A DNA stretch of 64,000 bases from the NCBI RefSeq assembly GCF_009649845.1, contig NZ_WJIE01000001.1, forward strand, positions 1,101,054 to 1,165,053, read 5' to 3'. The stretch comes from Polyangium spumosum. Its GTDB lineage: Bacteria; Myxococcota_A; Polyangia; Polyangiales; Polyangiaceae. Numbering within the stretch: position 1 is the first letter of the stretch; every line of letters starts with the position of its first letter. The notes below the pieces were generated by a model. That model was given only the letters and a program-made list of their open reading frames with translations, did not search any database and was not told the origin of the DNA. The position numbers and the translations under genes were made by a program. Positions 8,897 through 17,093 of the stretch are shown piece by piece.

Positions 8897-9652
8897 CTAC
8901 TGCATCTTGAAGCGGAAGTTGTACGTGTAGCTCACCCGCGCGGGCTTGCCGTTGAACATGACCGGGGTCACGCGATGCCGCGCCAGACCGGCCAGCACCG
9001 ACTCATTCAGGTGCGGCAGACCCTTGATGACGCTGCAACCCTCGAGCGCGCCGCTCTCGGTGATCGTGCAGCGCACGATCATCAGCCCCTCGACGCGAGC
9101 GGCGCGGGCCGCCTGCGTGTAGAAGGAGTTCACATTCGGCTGCGAGGGTCGGGTCATGCCCGCGCCGAAGGGGATCGTCACGTTCTGCGGCGGCGGCGGC
9201 GGCGGCGCAGGGTTGCCGAGCACCCCACCGACCACACCACCGACCACGCCACCGGGCACGCCGCCCGGCACGCCGCCAGGAACGCCGCCCTCTTCGCCTT
9301 CGCCCTCGTCGGGCTCTTCGGCGGGCGCGGGCTCCTCCGCCGGTTTCTCTTCCGGCTTGGGCTCCTCTTTCGTCTCGACGATCGTGTCCGGTTTTTTCAC
9401 CGGCTTCGGTTTCTCGATCGGCTTGACTTTTTTCCCACCCGCGGGGGGTGGGGGAGGAGGAGGAGGCGGCGGCGGTGGCGGGGCTGCCGCCATGAACGTC
9501 ACCTCCGGAAGATCCGTCTTCTTCTCCACCGGTCTCGTCGTGATGTACAGGACGAGGGCGAAGATGAGGGCGTGGACTACCACCGACAGCACGGCGCCCG
9601 TGCCGAGGCGGCTCTTGGGGATGTTGTCGCGGCCTAGAACCGAGTCGAACAT
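8897..9652 (-). CDS. tonB: TonB-family energy transducer
   Basis: A 251-residue protein: cytoplasmic N-terminus, one membrane helix (AVLSVVVHALIFALVLY, about 18-34), a run of prolines, alternating Lys-Pro and Glu-Pro stretches that span the periplasm, a Gly-Val-Pro repeat (GGVPGGVPGGV...), and a C-terminal TonB domain (QAARAARVEGLMIVRCTI to YTYNFRFK). The start MFDSVLGRDN at 9652 was preferred over a frame 300 bases longer, because the extension is low-complexity Arg/Pro and would precede the membrane anchor. GAGG lies just upstream. It transfers motor force from ExbBD to outer-membrane receptors, most obviously the divergent Oar-like gene. Confidence 0.92.
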   Translation of the reverse strand: MFDSVLGRDNIPKSRLGTGAVLSVVVHALIFALVLYITTRPVEKKTDLPEVTFMAAAPPPPPPPPPPPPPAGGKKVKPIEKPKPVKKPDTIVETKEEPKPEEKPAEEPAPAEEPDEGEGEEGGVPGGVPGGVPGGVVGGVVGGVLGNPAPPPPPPQNVTIPFGAGMTRPSQPNVNSFYTQAARAARVEGLMIVRCTITESGALEGCSVIKGLPHLNESVLAGLARHRVTPVMFNGKPARVSYTYNFRFKMQ

Positions 9653-9741
9653 GAGCCTCGAAGCCTGATAGTCGAAATCGTCTGCCGGCGCGAGCCAAAG
9701 ACGACGCGGGCCCGCAGATATTGCGGTTGGGGGGCCAACGA

Positions 9742-9771
9742 ATTCTAGAGAGATCACCCGGCCCGCGTCCA
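9742..9771 (-). promoter_or_regulatory. Candidate sigma-70-type promoter for tonB
   Basis: On the minus strand TGGACG (-35, 9766-9771) and TAGAAT (-10, 9742-9747) are separated by 18 bases, about 90 bases upstream of the tonB start. Confidence 0.4.
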
Positions 9772-10082
9772 GGGTTGGGTTGGTTCGGGGCCTTCCCGGA
9801 TCCGAACACCCCCCGCGCGGGGGTACCGCACCCGAAGGTCGGGCTGCGGGGGCATCACGCGCGCGAGGGCGCGTGTGCGTGAGTGAGATTGAGTCACGAC
9901 GAGGACGCAGGTCTGTCGGGGCGCGCCTCACGGGTTTGGCCACGTCGACCACCTCGGCGCGCGTGACGAGCGGCGCCTCCGCGCGCTCCGGGGGTACGTC
10001 GGGGAACGCCGACAGGACGAGTTACCGGGAGGGTGTGTCCGGGCGTCCCTCAGAAAGAGTTACGGGAAGGCCGCAGAAAGTG

Positions 10083-10112
10083 TTGTTGACGGTCACGGAA
10101 CATGAGTATAGT
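10083..10112 (+). promoter_or_regulatory. Candidate promoter for the Oar-like receptor
   Basis: A TATAGT -10 box at 10107-10112 (five of six consensus bases) is preceded by TTGTTG (18-base spacer) or TTGACG (15-base spacer). An A+T-rich -10 is conspicuous in this G+C-rich DNA, and it sits about 50 bases before the GTG start. Confidence 0.5.
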
Positions 10113-10160
10113 CGGCCGCCTTTTCGACACTTGGCCCACTTCTGGAGGGATGGAGGGCTC

Positions 10161-13100
10161 GTGATATTCAGAGACAGACTAGGCCTGTTGGCCACGATTG
10201 TGCCGTCAGTCGTCATGGTCGCCGGGTCGGCGTATGCAGCCGACGGCGTGATCACCGGCCAGGTGCGTAACGCGGCCACGAAGCAACCCGTTGCGGACGT
10301 CGTCATCACGGTGACGTCCCCCGCGCTGCAGGGTGAGCAGATCGTCGTGACGGATGGCGGAGGTAACTTCCGCATTCCGCAGTTGCCCCCTGGTGAGGGT
10401 TTTACCGTCCGCGCAGACAAGGAGCAGTACAAGCCCTTCTCGCGCGGCGGTATCAAGCTCACCAGCGGCTCGACGGTCCGCGTCAACCTGGAGCTTTTGC
10501 CCGAAAACATTCAGGCGGGTGAAGAGATCGTCGTCGTCGGCAAGCCGCCGGTGATCGACGTCGGCTCTTCGCGCGTCTCCGTGACGCTCGACAGCGAGTT
10601 CACGCGCCGCGTGGCCGTGAACCCCCCTGCCGCCAAGGGTGGCGCGACGCGCTCGTTCGAGAGCCTCGCTGCCGTCGCCCCTGGCGCGAATGCCGACGCG
10701 TACGGCGTGTCCGTCAACGGCACGTCGTCGCCCGAGAACGGCTTCATCATCGATGGCGTCTCCGCGAACGACCCGGCGTTCGGCATCCTCGCGGTGCCGC
10801 TCTCGGCGGAGTTCGTGAAGGAGGTCAACATCATCACGGCCGGCTACCTGCCGGAGTACGGCCGCAGCATCGGCGGCGTCATGGACGTCGTCACGAAGAG
10901 TGGTTCGAACGAGTTCCATGGCTCGGTCTTCGGCGCGATCACGCCGGGCGCGTTCGAGGGTCAGCGTACGCTGATTCCCCGCGCGGGGAGCACGGTCAAC
11001 ACGAATCCGTCGCTCGGCTCGGTTCGTGACTTCGGCTTCGAGATCGGCGGCCCGATCATGAAGGACAAGCTCTGGTTCTTCGCGGGCTTCAGCGTGGCGC
11101 TGCAGCGCTACAACCTTCAGCGCGTCCTCAGCCGCCTGAACCACACGTACGAGGACTCGGACGGCGACGGCGTGGCGGACACGGCGGTCCCGGTCATCGA
11201 CTCGGCGACGGGCTTCCAGACGGCGACGCCGCTCCGGGGCATCGCGCCGCAGACGTACTACGCCGATCAGCAGACGATGCAGTACATCGGCAAGCTGACC
11301 TGGAACATCAACCAGGACCACAACGTCAGCATCACCGTGTTCGGCGCGCCGTCGACGTCGGGCGGCAACGGCACGTACGGCATGGATGCGCAGGACGGCG
11401 GCATTGCGGTCGGCAACCTGGTCGGCACGTACAACTCGCTCGCGCAGACGGTCGACGCGTTCAACAACAGCATCGTCATCAAGAGCTCGTCGGCGTTCGC
11501 GAACAAGAAGTTCCTCGTCGATGCGACCCTCGGCTGGGTCTACAACAGCATCGCGACGGGCGCCGCGGACGGTTCGAACGTCAACGACATCAACGACCCC
11601 ACGAAGCTCGCGTACCAGCCGGGCATGAACTGGCGTCGCTCGAGCATCCCGGGGATCATGGGCCGCAACCCGCACCCGCTCACCGACTTCGAGACGCTCC
11701 CGGCCGACGCGCTCGCCGACTGCAACACGGGTGGCGCGCAGTTCGCGAACATCAACTGCCCCGTCAACACGTACCGCACCGGCGGTCCGGGCCTGATGAA
11801 CATCGCCACGAGCAACCGTTACCAGGGCCGCGTGATCGCGACGGCGCTGCTCAACGCGCTCGGGCAACACGTCATCAAGGCCGGCGTGGACTTCGAGATC
11901 CTGAACTACACGAACACGAAGGGCTTCGGCGGCGGCGTGTTCTTCCGCGAGAGCACCAACGGCCAGTTCGTGGCGGACTTCCGCCGCTACGCGTTCCTCC
12001 AGGGGCCGGACGACGTCGTCAACCTCGACGTCTTCCAGGCGACCTCGACCTCGACGACGATCGGCGGCTTCCTGCAGGACTCGTGGAGCATCATGGACCG
12101 CGTCACGGTGAACCTCGGCGTTCGTTACGACGCGCAGATCGTGACGGGCAACGACGGCAACATCGGCGTCGCGCTGCCGAACCAGTGGTCGCCGCGTATC
12201 GGCGCGATCTGGGATCCGACCCGCGAGGGCCGGGCCAAGATCTCGGCGAACTTCGCGCGGTTCTACCAGGCGATCACGCTGAACATGGCCGATCGCACGT
12301 TCCCCGGCGAGCTCGGCGTTCAGAAGAACCGCTCGATGGGCATCCCGGGCTCGAGCCCGGCCCTCAACGGTGTCTGCAACCCGCTCGACCCCGTGCAGGC
12401 GCGCGGCCCCGAGTGCAACAGCGTGGACAACCTGACCACGCTGACGGGCGCCCTGCCGTACGAACCGAACATGAAGTACTTCACGACGGGCTCGGATCGC
12501 GTGCCTGTCGACCCCGATCTCAAGCCGCAGTCGTCGGACCAGTTCGTCCTCGCCGGCGAGTACGAGCTCATCACGGACGCACGCATCGGCGGCGCCTACA
12601 CACGCCAGTGGCTGAACTACGCCGTCGAGGACATGAGCCGCGACGAGGCGTCGACGTACTTCATCGGAAACCCGGGGTACGGCATCGCGAAGGACTTCCC
12701 GAAGGCCACGCGCGACTACGACTCCTTCATGGTGTACTTCCAGAAGGCCTTCTCGAACCAGTGGCTCGCGCAGGTCAACTACACCGTGTCGTGGAACCGC
12801 GGTAACCTCGCGGGTCTGTTCCGGCCGGAGACGGGCCAGCTCGATCCGAACATCAACTCGGACTTCGACCTGATCTCGCTCCTGCCGAACCGGACGGGTG
12901 ACCTGCCCGGCGATCGTCGCCACGTGATCAAGGTGTTCGGCGCCAAGGAGTTCCAGCTCCCGGCGAACGTCACGATCAACGTCGGCCTCGGCTACCTCGG
13001 CCGCAGCGGCGCCCCGCTGAACGTCCTCGGCTCCCACCCGCTCTACGGCGGCTCCGAGGTGTTCATCCTGCCCCGTGGCGCCGGCGGCCGTACGCCGTGG

Positions 13101-13433
13101 GTCCACAGCATCGACTCGAACGTCACGTTCGGCTACCGCTTCTCGAAGGACAGCACGCTGAGCGTGGGCGTCGACATCTTCAACCTGTTCAACTTCCAGC
13201 AGGCGACGGGCTTCGACCAGAACTACACCCTGGCCGACGTCCTGCCTGTCGCGGACGGGAGCACGGCGAACCTCTTCGGCAAGAAGGGCGAAGCGCCGAC
13301 GGACACGAGCAAGAAGTTGCTCTACTCCGACGGCACCGAGTTCCAGGCGGGAGACATCAACCCCAACTGGCAAAACCCGACCGCTTATCAGACGCCGCGG
13401 CAGATCCGCATCAACGCGCGTGTGACCTTCTGA
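10161..13433 (+). CDS. Oar-like TonB-dependent outer-membrane receptor
   Basis: A 1090-residue outer-membrane protein. Signal peptide 1-26 (SAYA|ADG); carboxypeptidase-regulatory-like beta sandwich about 29-110 (GVITGQVRNAATKQPV); TonB-box-like EEIVVVG at 121-127; plug domain with FIIDGVSANDPAFG and YGRSIGGVMDVVTKSGSNEFHG; then a long beta-barrel ending in a C-terminal Phe (INARVTF), the usual barrel-assembly signal. This order matches Oar-type receptors. GTG 10161 was chosen because GGAGGGATGGAGG precedes it and it begins the signal peptide. In Myxococcus xanthus, Oar is a TonB-dependent protein needed for development and for PopC protease secretion; whether this paralogue imports or exports is unknown. 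Confidence 0.92.
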   Translation: MIFRDRLGLLATIVPSVVMVAGSAYAADGVITGQVRNAATKQPVADVVITVTSPALQGEQIVVTDGGGNFRIPQLPPGEGFTVRADKEQYKPFSRGGIKLTSGSTVRVNLELLPENIQAGEEIVVVGKPPVIDVGSSRVSVTLDSEFTRRVAVNPPAAKGGATRSFESLAAVAPGANADAYGVSVNGTSSPENGFIIDGVSANDPAFGILAVPLSAEFVKEVNIITAGYLPEYGRSIGGVMDVVTKSGSNEFHGSVFGAITPGAFEGQRTLIPRAGSTVNTNPSLGSVRDFGFEIGGPIMKDKLWFFAGFSVALQRYNLQRVLSRLNHTYEDSDGDGVADTAVPVIDSATGFQTATPLRGIAPQTYYADQQTMQYIGKLTWNINQDHNVSITVFGAPSTSGGNGTYGMDAQDGGIAVGNLVGTYNSLAQTVDAFNNSIVIKSSSAFANKKFLVDATLGWVYNSIATGAADGSNVNDINDPTKLAYQPGMNWRRSSIPGIMGRNPHPLTDFETLPADALADCNTGGAQFANINCPVNTYRTGGPGLMNIATSNRYQGRVIATALLNALGQHVIKAGVDFEILNYTNTKGFGGGVFFRESTNGQFVADFRRYAFLQGPDDVVNLDVFQATSTSTTIGGFLQDSWSIMDRVTVNLGVRYDAQIVTGNDGNIGVALPNQWSPRIGAIWDPTREGRAKISANFARFYQAITLNMADRTFPGELGVQKNRSMGIPGSSPALNGVCNPLDPVQARGPECNSVDNLTTLTGALPYEPNMKYFTTGSDRVPVDPDLKPQSSDQFVLAGEYELITDARIGGAYTRQWLNYAVEDMSRDEASTYFIGNPGYGIAKDFPKATRDYDSFMVYFQKAFSNQWLAQVNYTVSWNRGNLAGLFRPETGQLDPNINSDFDLISLLPNRTGDLPGDRRHVIKVFGAKEFQLPANVTINVGLGYLGRSGAPLNVLGSHPLYGGSEVFILPRGAGGRTPWVHSIDSNVTFGYRFSKDSTLSVGVDIFNLFNFQQATGFDQNYTLADVLPVADGSTANLFGKKGEAPTDTSKKLLYSDGTEFQAGDINPNWQNPTAYQTPRQIRINARVTF

Positions 13434-13459
13434 TGGATGGACGGGAAAGGAAGCTCACC

Positions 13460-14308
13460 ATGAAGCACCGAATCCAAAAAGTCCTGGTCGGCGCGATGGG
13501 GCTCGCCAGCGCGGCGTTCTTCGTGTTCGCCGGGGCCTCTTGCGAACAACCCACCATCCAGTGCGTCGTCGGCCACGGCCCGTTCTTCGCGAAGTACGAG
13601 CTCATCAGCGGCGACGCCAGCTGCTACAACGACGGCGCGCTCGGCGAGGACATCGGCATGTCGACGTTCCTCGCGCCGAACGAGGACCGCAGCCTCGCCG
13701 ACTACGACGATCGCAGCATCGCGATCCAGTCGACCACCCTCGGTCAACTGGCGCGCGACCGCGAAGGCGCCGGCTTCACGTTCGGGGAGGACAAACCGTA
13801 CGGCTTCGGCAAGTACTCGACGCGCCCGGACGCGAACAACATCTGCTACACGGGCGGCGCCAACGGCACGGCCACGGCCCTCTCGATGGCAGACATGAAC
13901 ATCGAGGAGTTCGACACGGGCGAAGTGGATGACATGGGCAACCCCGTCATCCTCCCCGCCATGCACTACCAGCAGGAGTGGCGGAACATCCGCACGTACG
14001 TGACGGCGGGCGTGCCCGGCACGCAGGCCGTCGGCGAAATGGTGTTCCGGAACGTGGATGCCGGCTGCGAAGCCTCGTACAAGTTCGTCGCGCTCTTCCC
14101 GTCCGTGTTCTGCGGCCGGGAAGTCGATACGGACGGCGACGGCGAGCCGGACGACTACGAGCCGGACAACGACGCCTGCTCGCCGGTGGCCGATCCGGCC
14201 AAGGGCCGCGTCTTCGGTTCGGGCATCAACCCGGACTTCGAGACGACCTGCGACCCGCAGCTCCTGCACTGCGTGCTCACGACCGACCCGCTCACGGGCC
14301 GGCCGTAA
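13460..14308 (+). CDS. Lipoprotein downstream of the Oar-like receptor
   Basis: A 282-residue protein with a signal ending in a lipobox (VFAGASC, Cys near residue 26). The mature region is acidic, with several Cys and a DTDGDGEPDDYEPDND calcium-binding-like stretch near 235. It starts 26 bases after the receptor stop behind a GGAAAGGA ribosome site, so it is almost certainly co-transcribed. The pairing suggests a surface or periplasmic partner of the barrel, as with other receptor-lipoprotein pairs. Substrate is unknown and no homologous family is named here. Confidence 0.8.
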   Translation: MKHRIQKVLVGAMGLASAAFFVFAGASCEQPTIQCVVGHGPFFAKYELISGDASCYNDGALGEDIGMSTFLAPNEDRSLADYDDRSIAIQSTTLGQLARDREGAGFTFGEDKPYGFGKYSTRPDANNICYTGGANGTATALSMADMNIEEFDTGEVDDMGNPVILPAMHYQQEWRNIRTYVTAGVPGTQAVGEMVFRNVDAGCEASYKFVALFPSVFCGREVDTDGDGEPDDYEPDNDACSPVADPAKGRVFGSGINPDFETTCDPQLLHCVLTTDPLTGRP

Positions 14309-14344
14309 CCGCTCCCTTCCCTCCCCTCCAGCAACCCATCACGA

Positions 14345-14375
14345 GCCACCCGCTGCGCAAAACGCGGCGGGTGGC
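14345..14375. terminator. Bidirectional hairpin between convergent genes
   Basis: GCCACCCGC / GCGGGTGGC with an inner GCG / CGC pair gives a stem of about 13 bp around a CAAAA loop, 36 bases after the lipoprotein stop and 12 bases beyond the convergent gene's stop. T-runs are weak on both sides. Confidence 0.6.
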
Positions 14376-14387
14376 CTTCGTGTGTTC

Positions 14388-15851
14388 TCAGCGCTTGGGC
14401 GCCGCGCCGAGGGCCTCGGCGAGGCGACGACGCGCGTCCATGAGCGCCGCTTCGTTCCGTTGCCCAGGGCCGAGCGCCTCGTGCCCCGCGACCTCCTCGC
14501 GGAGCGTCGCGATCTGCCCCGGCTTGTCGCCCATCTTGGCCTGCAGACCGGCGCGTTGCTTGAGGTACGCGAGCCGCCGCGGCCCGTACGAGAGCGCGAC
14601 GGCGCGGCCGTTCGCCGCGAGCGCGGCCTCCATGCGCCCCATCCGAGCGAGCACACTCGAGAGGCGCGCCGGTGCGTCGTAGGACTTCGGCATCTCGCGC
14701 TCGCGTTGCTCGAGCATCCGCACGGCCTGCTCGTTGCGACCGAGGGCCATGTACGAGACTGCGCGGCCGTAATCGTAGGTCGCCGCGATCTCGGGCGTCT
14801 TCGCCTCGGCCGCGGCCTTCTCCATGAGCACGAGGCGCTTCTCGTGCGCCGCGCGCGCGCCCTCGGCGTCCCCGAGCTCGCTCTTCACGTCCGCGAGGAT
14901 CGCGAGCGCGTCGGCGCGATCGTCGACCGTGGACTCGGGCGGCGGCGAAGCGACGAGCGCCTCGAGCCTCGCCATCGCCTTGCGACGCGCGAGCTCCTGC
15001 GTGGAGCTCTTCGCGAGCCGGCTCGCGCAGCTCAAGAGCACGGACGCGAAATCCGCCGGGGCCGCGGCGCCGCGGATCTCGTCGACGTGAGCCGCGCCGA
15101 AGCGCGCGCATCCATCCACGTCGCCGCTGCCCGCGAGCGCGGAGAGCTTCCCGGCGAGCGCGTCGTCGCGGCGAGGCCAGCGCGCATCGACCTTCGCGAA
15201 GAGCTCGTCGTAGAGCGCGAGCGCCTTGTGATGATCACCCGCCGCGCGCGCGGCGCTCGCTCGCGAGAGCGTGTAGAGCGGATCCGAGGGAGGCGCGGAG
15301 GCATCCAGCACGCGCACCGCGTCCTCGATGAAGCCGCGCATCTCGCGCACCGAAGCCGCGCCGGGCCAGTAGGCGACGACGTCACCCTTCGCGGGATCGA
15401 TCATGAAAAACGTCGGCCAGAAGCTCATCTTGTAGCGCTCGAGGAACGCGGCGCTCGACGGGCGATCGGTGTCGAGCGCCGCGAAGATCACGCGATCGGC
15501 GAGCGGGCGGAGCGCGGGATCGACGAGCACGTAGTTCTTCATGCTGAGGCACGTGTGGCACCACGGGGCCCACGCATCGACGAAGAGGGCCTTCTTCTCG
15601 GCGCGCGCGCGCGCCATGGCGCCGTCGAGATCATCCTCGATGAAGACGAGCGGCGGAGCCGAGGTGTCCTTCCCGCCGGCGGCGCTCGAAGGCCCCGAGA
15701 GATCACTCGACGTCGCGGCGGCGCTCGTCGCGGCGGCGCCGTTCGTGGGGCCACCTTCGGTCGTGTTTGGCGTGTTGGGGGCGGGCGGAGGGGCTCCGCC
15801 GCATCCGGCGGCGAAGAGGAGCGCGGCGAGCAGGCGTCGAGGGCGGGCCAT
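14388..15851 (-). CDS. Thioredoxin-fold lipoprotein with TPR-like C-terminus
   Basis: A 487-residue lipoprotein (lipobox LLFAAGC, Cys17) with an Ala/Ser/Thr linker. A thioredoxin-like domain at about 68-185 has the active site WCHTC (Cys98, Cys101), followed by SFWPTFFMID in the position of the cis-Pro loop. It resembles the C-terminal domain of DsbD and related thiol reductases. Helical repeats (about 195-480) look like divergent TPRs. It should act outside the cytoplasm in disulfide reduction or isomerisation, which fits the many Cys-rich exported proteins nearby; that link is inference. The start at 15851 is set by the lipoprotein signal; a longer frame would bury it. Confidence 0.85.
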   Translation of the reverse strand: MARPRRLLAALLFAAGCGGAPPPAPNTPNTTEGGPTNGAAATSAAATSSDLSGPSSAAGGKDTSAPPLVFIEDDLDGAMARARAEKKALFVDAWAPWCHTCLSMKNYVLVDPALRPLADRVIFAALDTDRPSSAAFLERYKMSFWPTFFMIDPAKGDVVAYWPGAASVREMRGFIEDAVRVLDASAPPSDPLYTLSRASAARAAGDHHKALALYDELFAKVDARWPRRDDALAGKLSALAGSGDVDGCARFGAAHVDEIRGAAAPADFASVLLSCASRLAKSSTQELARRKAMARLEALVASPPPESTVDDRADALAILADVKSELGDAEGARAAHEKRLVLMEKAAAEAKTPEIAATYDYGRAVSYMALGRNEQAVRMLEQREREMPKSYDAPARLSSVLARMGRMEAALAANGRAVALSYGPRRLAYLKQRAGLQAKMGDKPGQIATLREEVAGHEALGPGQRNEAALMDARRRLAEALGAAPKR

Positions 15852-15990
15852 GGCGCCGAGTGTACCGCCGAGCAGGCGTGTTCGCCCGAACGAGAGCGCG
15901 CTCGCGTCGGCCCGGGGTTTGGGGCGCAGGACGCCGCAGGCGATCCGAAGCCCCAAGCGTCGAACGAGATTTGCGTTAGGGTGGACCGGC

Positions 15991-16644
15991 ATGAGCGACC
16001 TCGAGGGGCGCTGCGGGAGCTGTGCGGCGTTCACGCGTCCGCGCGACGATACGCGGCTCGGGCGCGTGGGCGACTGCGCGCTCGAGGTGTACCCGCCGCC
16101 GGTGCGGCAGACGTCGACGTGCGCGCGGTATCGACCGAAGGGCGCCGCGGCCCCGCCGCCGGCGCCACGCGCGGCGGGTGAGCCACGGAGGGCGCGCTCT
16201 TCGGCGATCGAGCCGCGGCGACGCGAGGCAGACGCCACGCGGCCGACGATTTCGGGCCCGAGCTTGCCCAGGGAGATCGACATCGACATGGACATCGACG
16301 AGTTCAGGCGGGTCTTGCGCGAGGTGCTTTCGGAGGAGCTCGGCCTCGGCCGCTCGGAGATGGGGGCGCGCTGGCAAGGGGGCGAGCTCGTGCTCAAGCC
16401 CGGCAAGCCCGGCACGGCCGAGAAGCGCATCCCGCTCGACACCTTCTTTCACAAGGTCGTGATGGTCCGCGACAAACTGCGGCTGCTCGAGGCGAAGCTC
16501 AACGCGCACGAGGGGCTGCCCGACGCGGACAAGGTGCAGCTCCAGGCCTACATCACGGCTTGTTACGGCTCGCTCACGACGTTCAACGCGCTCTTCGCGG
16601 AACGCGAGGACTGGTTCGTCGGCGCGGGCAAGGACGACGCCTGA
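15991..16644 (+). CDS. Hypothetical protein with N-terminal Cys cluster
   Basis: A 217-residue cytoplasmic protein. The first 50 residues hold CGSC, a single Cys in GDCAL and one in STCARY, a spacing that could bind one zinc ion or iron-sulfur centre. A Pro/Ala/Arg linker follows, then a helical C-terminal domain (about 95-215) beginning REIDIDMDIDEFRRVLREVL and containing FHKVVMVRDKLRLLEAKLN. No signal peptide. It is divergent from the thioredoxin lipoprotein. Family not recognised; function unknown. Confidence 0.72.
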   Translation: MSDLEGRCGSCAAFTRPRDDTRLGRVGDCALEVYPPPVRQTSTCARYRPKGAAAPPPAPRAAGEPRRARSSAIEPRRREADATRPTISGPSLPREIDIDMDIDEFRRVLREVLSEELGLGRSEMGARWQGGELVLKPGKPGTAEKRIPLDTFFHKVVMVRDKLRLLEAKLNAHEGLPDADKVQLQAYITACYGSLTTFNALFAEREDWFVGAGKDDA

Positions 16645-16685
16645 CGCCCGCGGGCCGGCCGGGCCCGCGGATCACGAGGGGACCG

Positions 16686-17081
16686 ATGAAACGCTTTGCT
16701 TGCTCGATCTCGTGTGTCTTGTTCCTCTTCACCGGCGCCTGCGGGGGCGAGGTGGACTCCGTGGACACGGCGCCCACCGGCGGGGGGAGCCCCTCGCCGA
16801 GCGGCCCGCTCGAGGCGCCCGTGCTCGAAGACGTGATCCCGACGTCGAAGGTGCTCCGCGTGCGCTGGAGCCTGGTCACGCCCTGCGAGGCGGTCGAGGG
16901 CGAGCGGCGCACCGACGCGGAGACGTTCGCGCTCGCCTTCACCGCGGAGGGCACGGACACCGATCACGTCGACGAGGGCGCGAACGAGGATCAGGCGTAC
17001 ACGTATCGCGTGCGTTGCCTGCGCGGCGAGGACGCGTCGGATTGGTCGAACACGCTCTCGGCGAACCCGTTCCTCGAGTGA
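16686..17081 (+). CDS. Small lipoprotein with fibronectin-III-like fold
   Basis: A 131-residue protein with a lipoprotein signal (VLFLFTGAC, Cys near residue 19) and a Gly/Ser/Pro linker. A single beta-sandwich-like domain follows (VLRVRWSLVTPC ... YTYRVRCLRGEDASDWSN) with the Tyr/Trp pattern of fibronectin type III. The two Cys may form a disulfide. It starts 41 bases after the preceding gene. Its role is unknown; such domains usually mediate protein or carbohydrate contacts. Confidence 0.72.
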   Translation: MKRFACSISCVLFLFTGACGGEVDSVDTAPTGGGSPSPSGPLEAPVLEDVIPTSKVLRVRWSLVTPCEAVEGERRTDAETFALAFTAEGTDTDHVDEGANEDQAYTYRVRCLRGEDASDWSNTLSANPFLE

Positions 17082-17093
17082 ATCCTTCGCGCT

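Larger units (their letters stand above)
9653..10160. other. 508-bp divergent promoter region, tonB / receptor
   Basis: No gene seen on either strand. It separates the leftward tonB operon from the rightward receptor gene and holds a candidate promoter for each. Short GTTACGGGA-like repeats occur at about 10021-10070 (AGTTACCGGGAGG, AGTTACGGGAAGG), immediately upstream of the receptor promoter; they could be regulator sites, but this is a guess. Confidence 0.5.

Noticed and set aside
10206-13373. 1055-codon open frame antisense to the Oar-like receptor
   Set aside because: Very rich in Arg, Val and Ala with no domain or signal; a typical G+C-driven antisense frame under a well-supported receptor gene.
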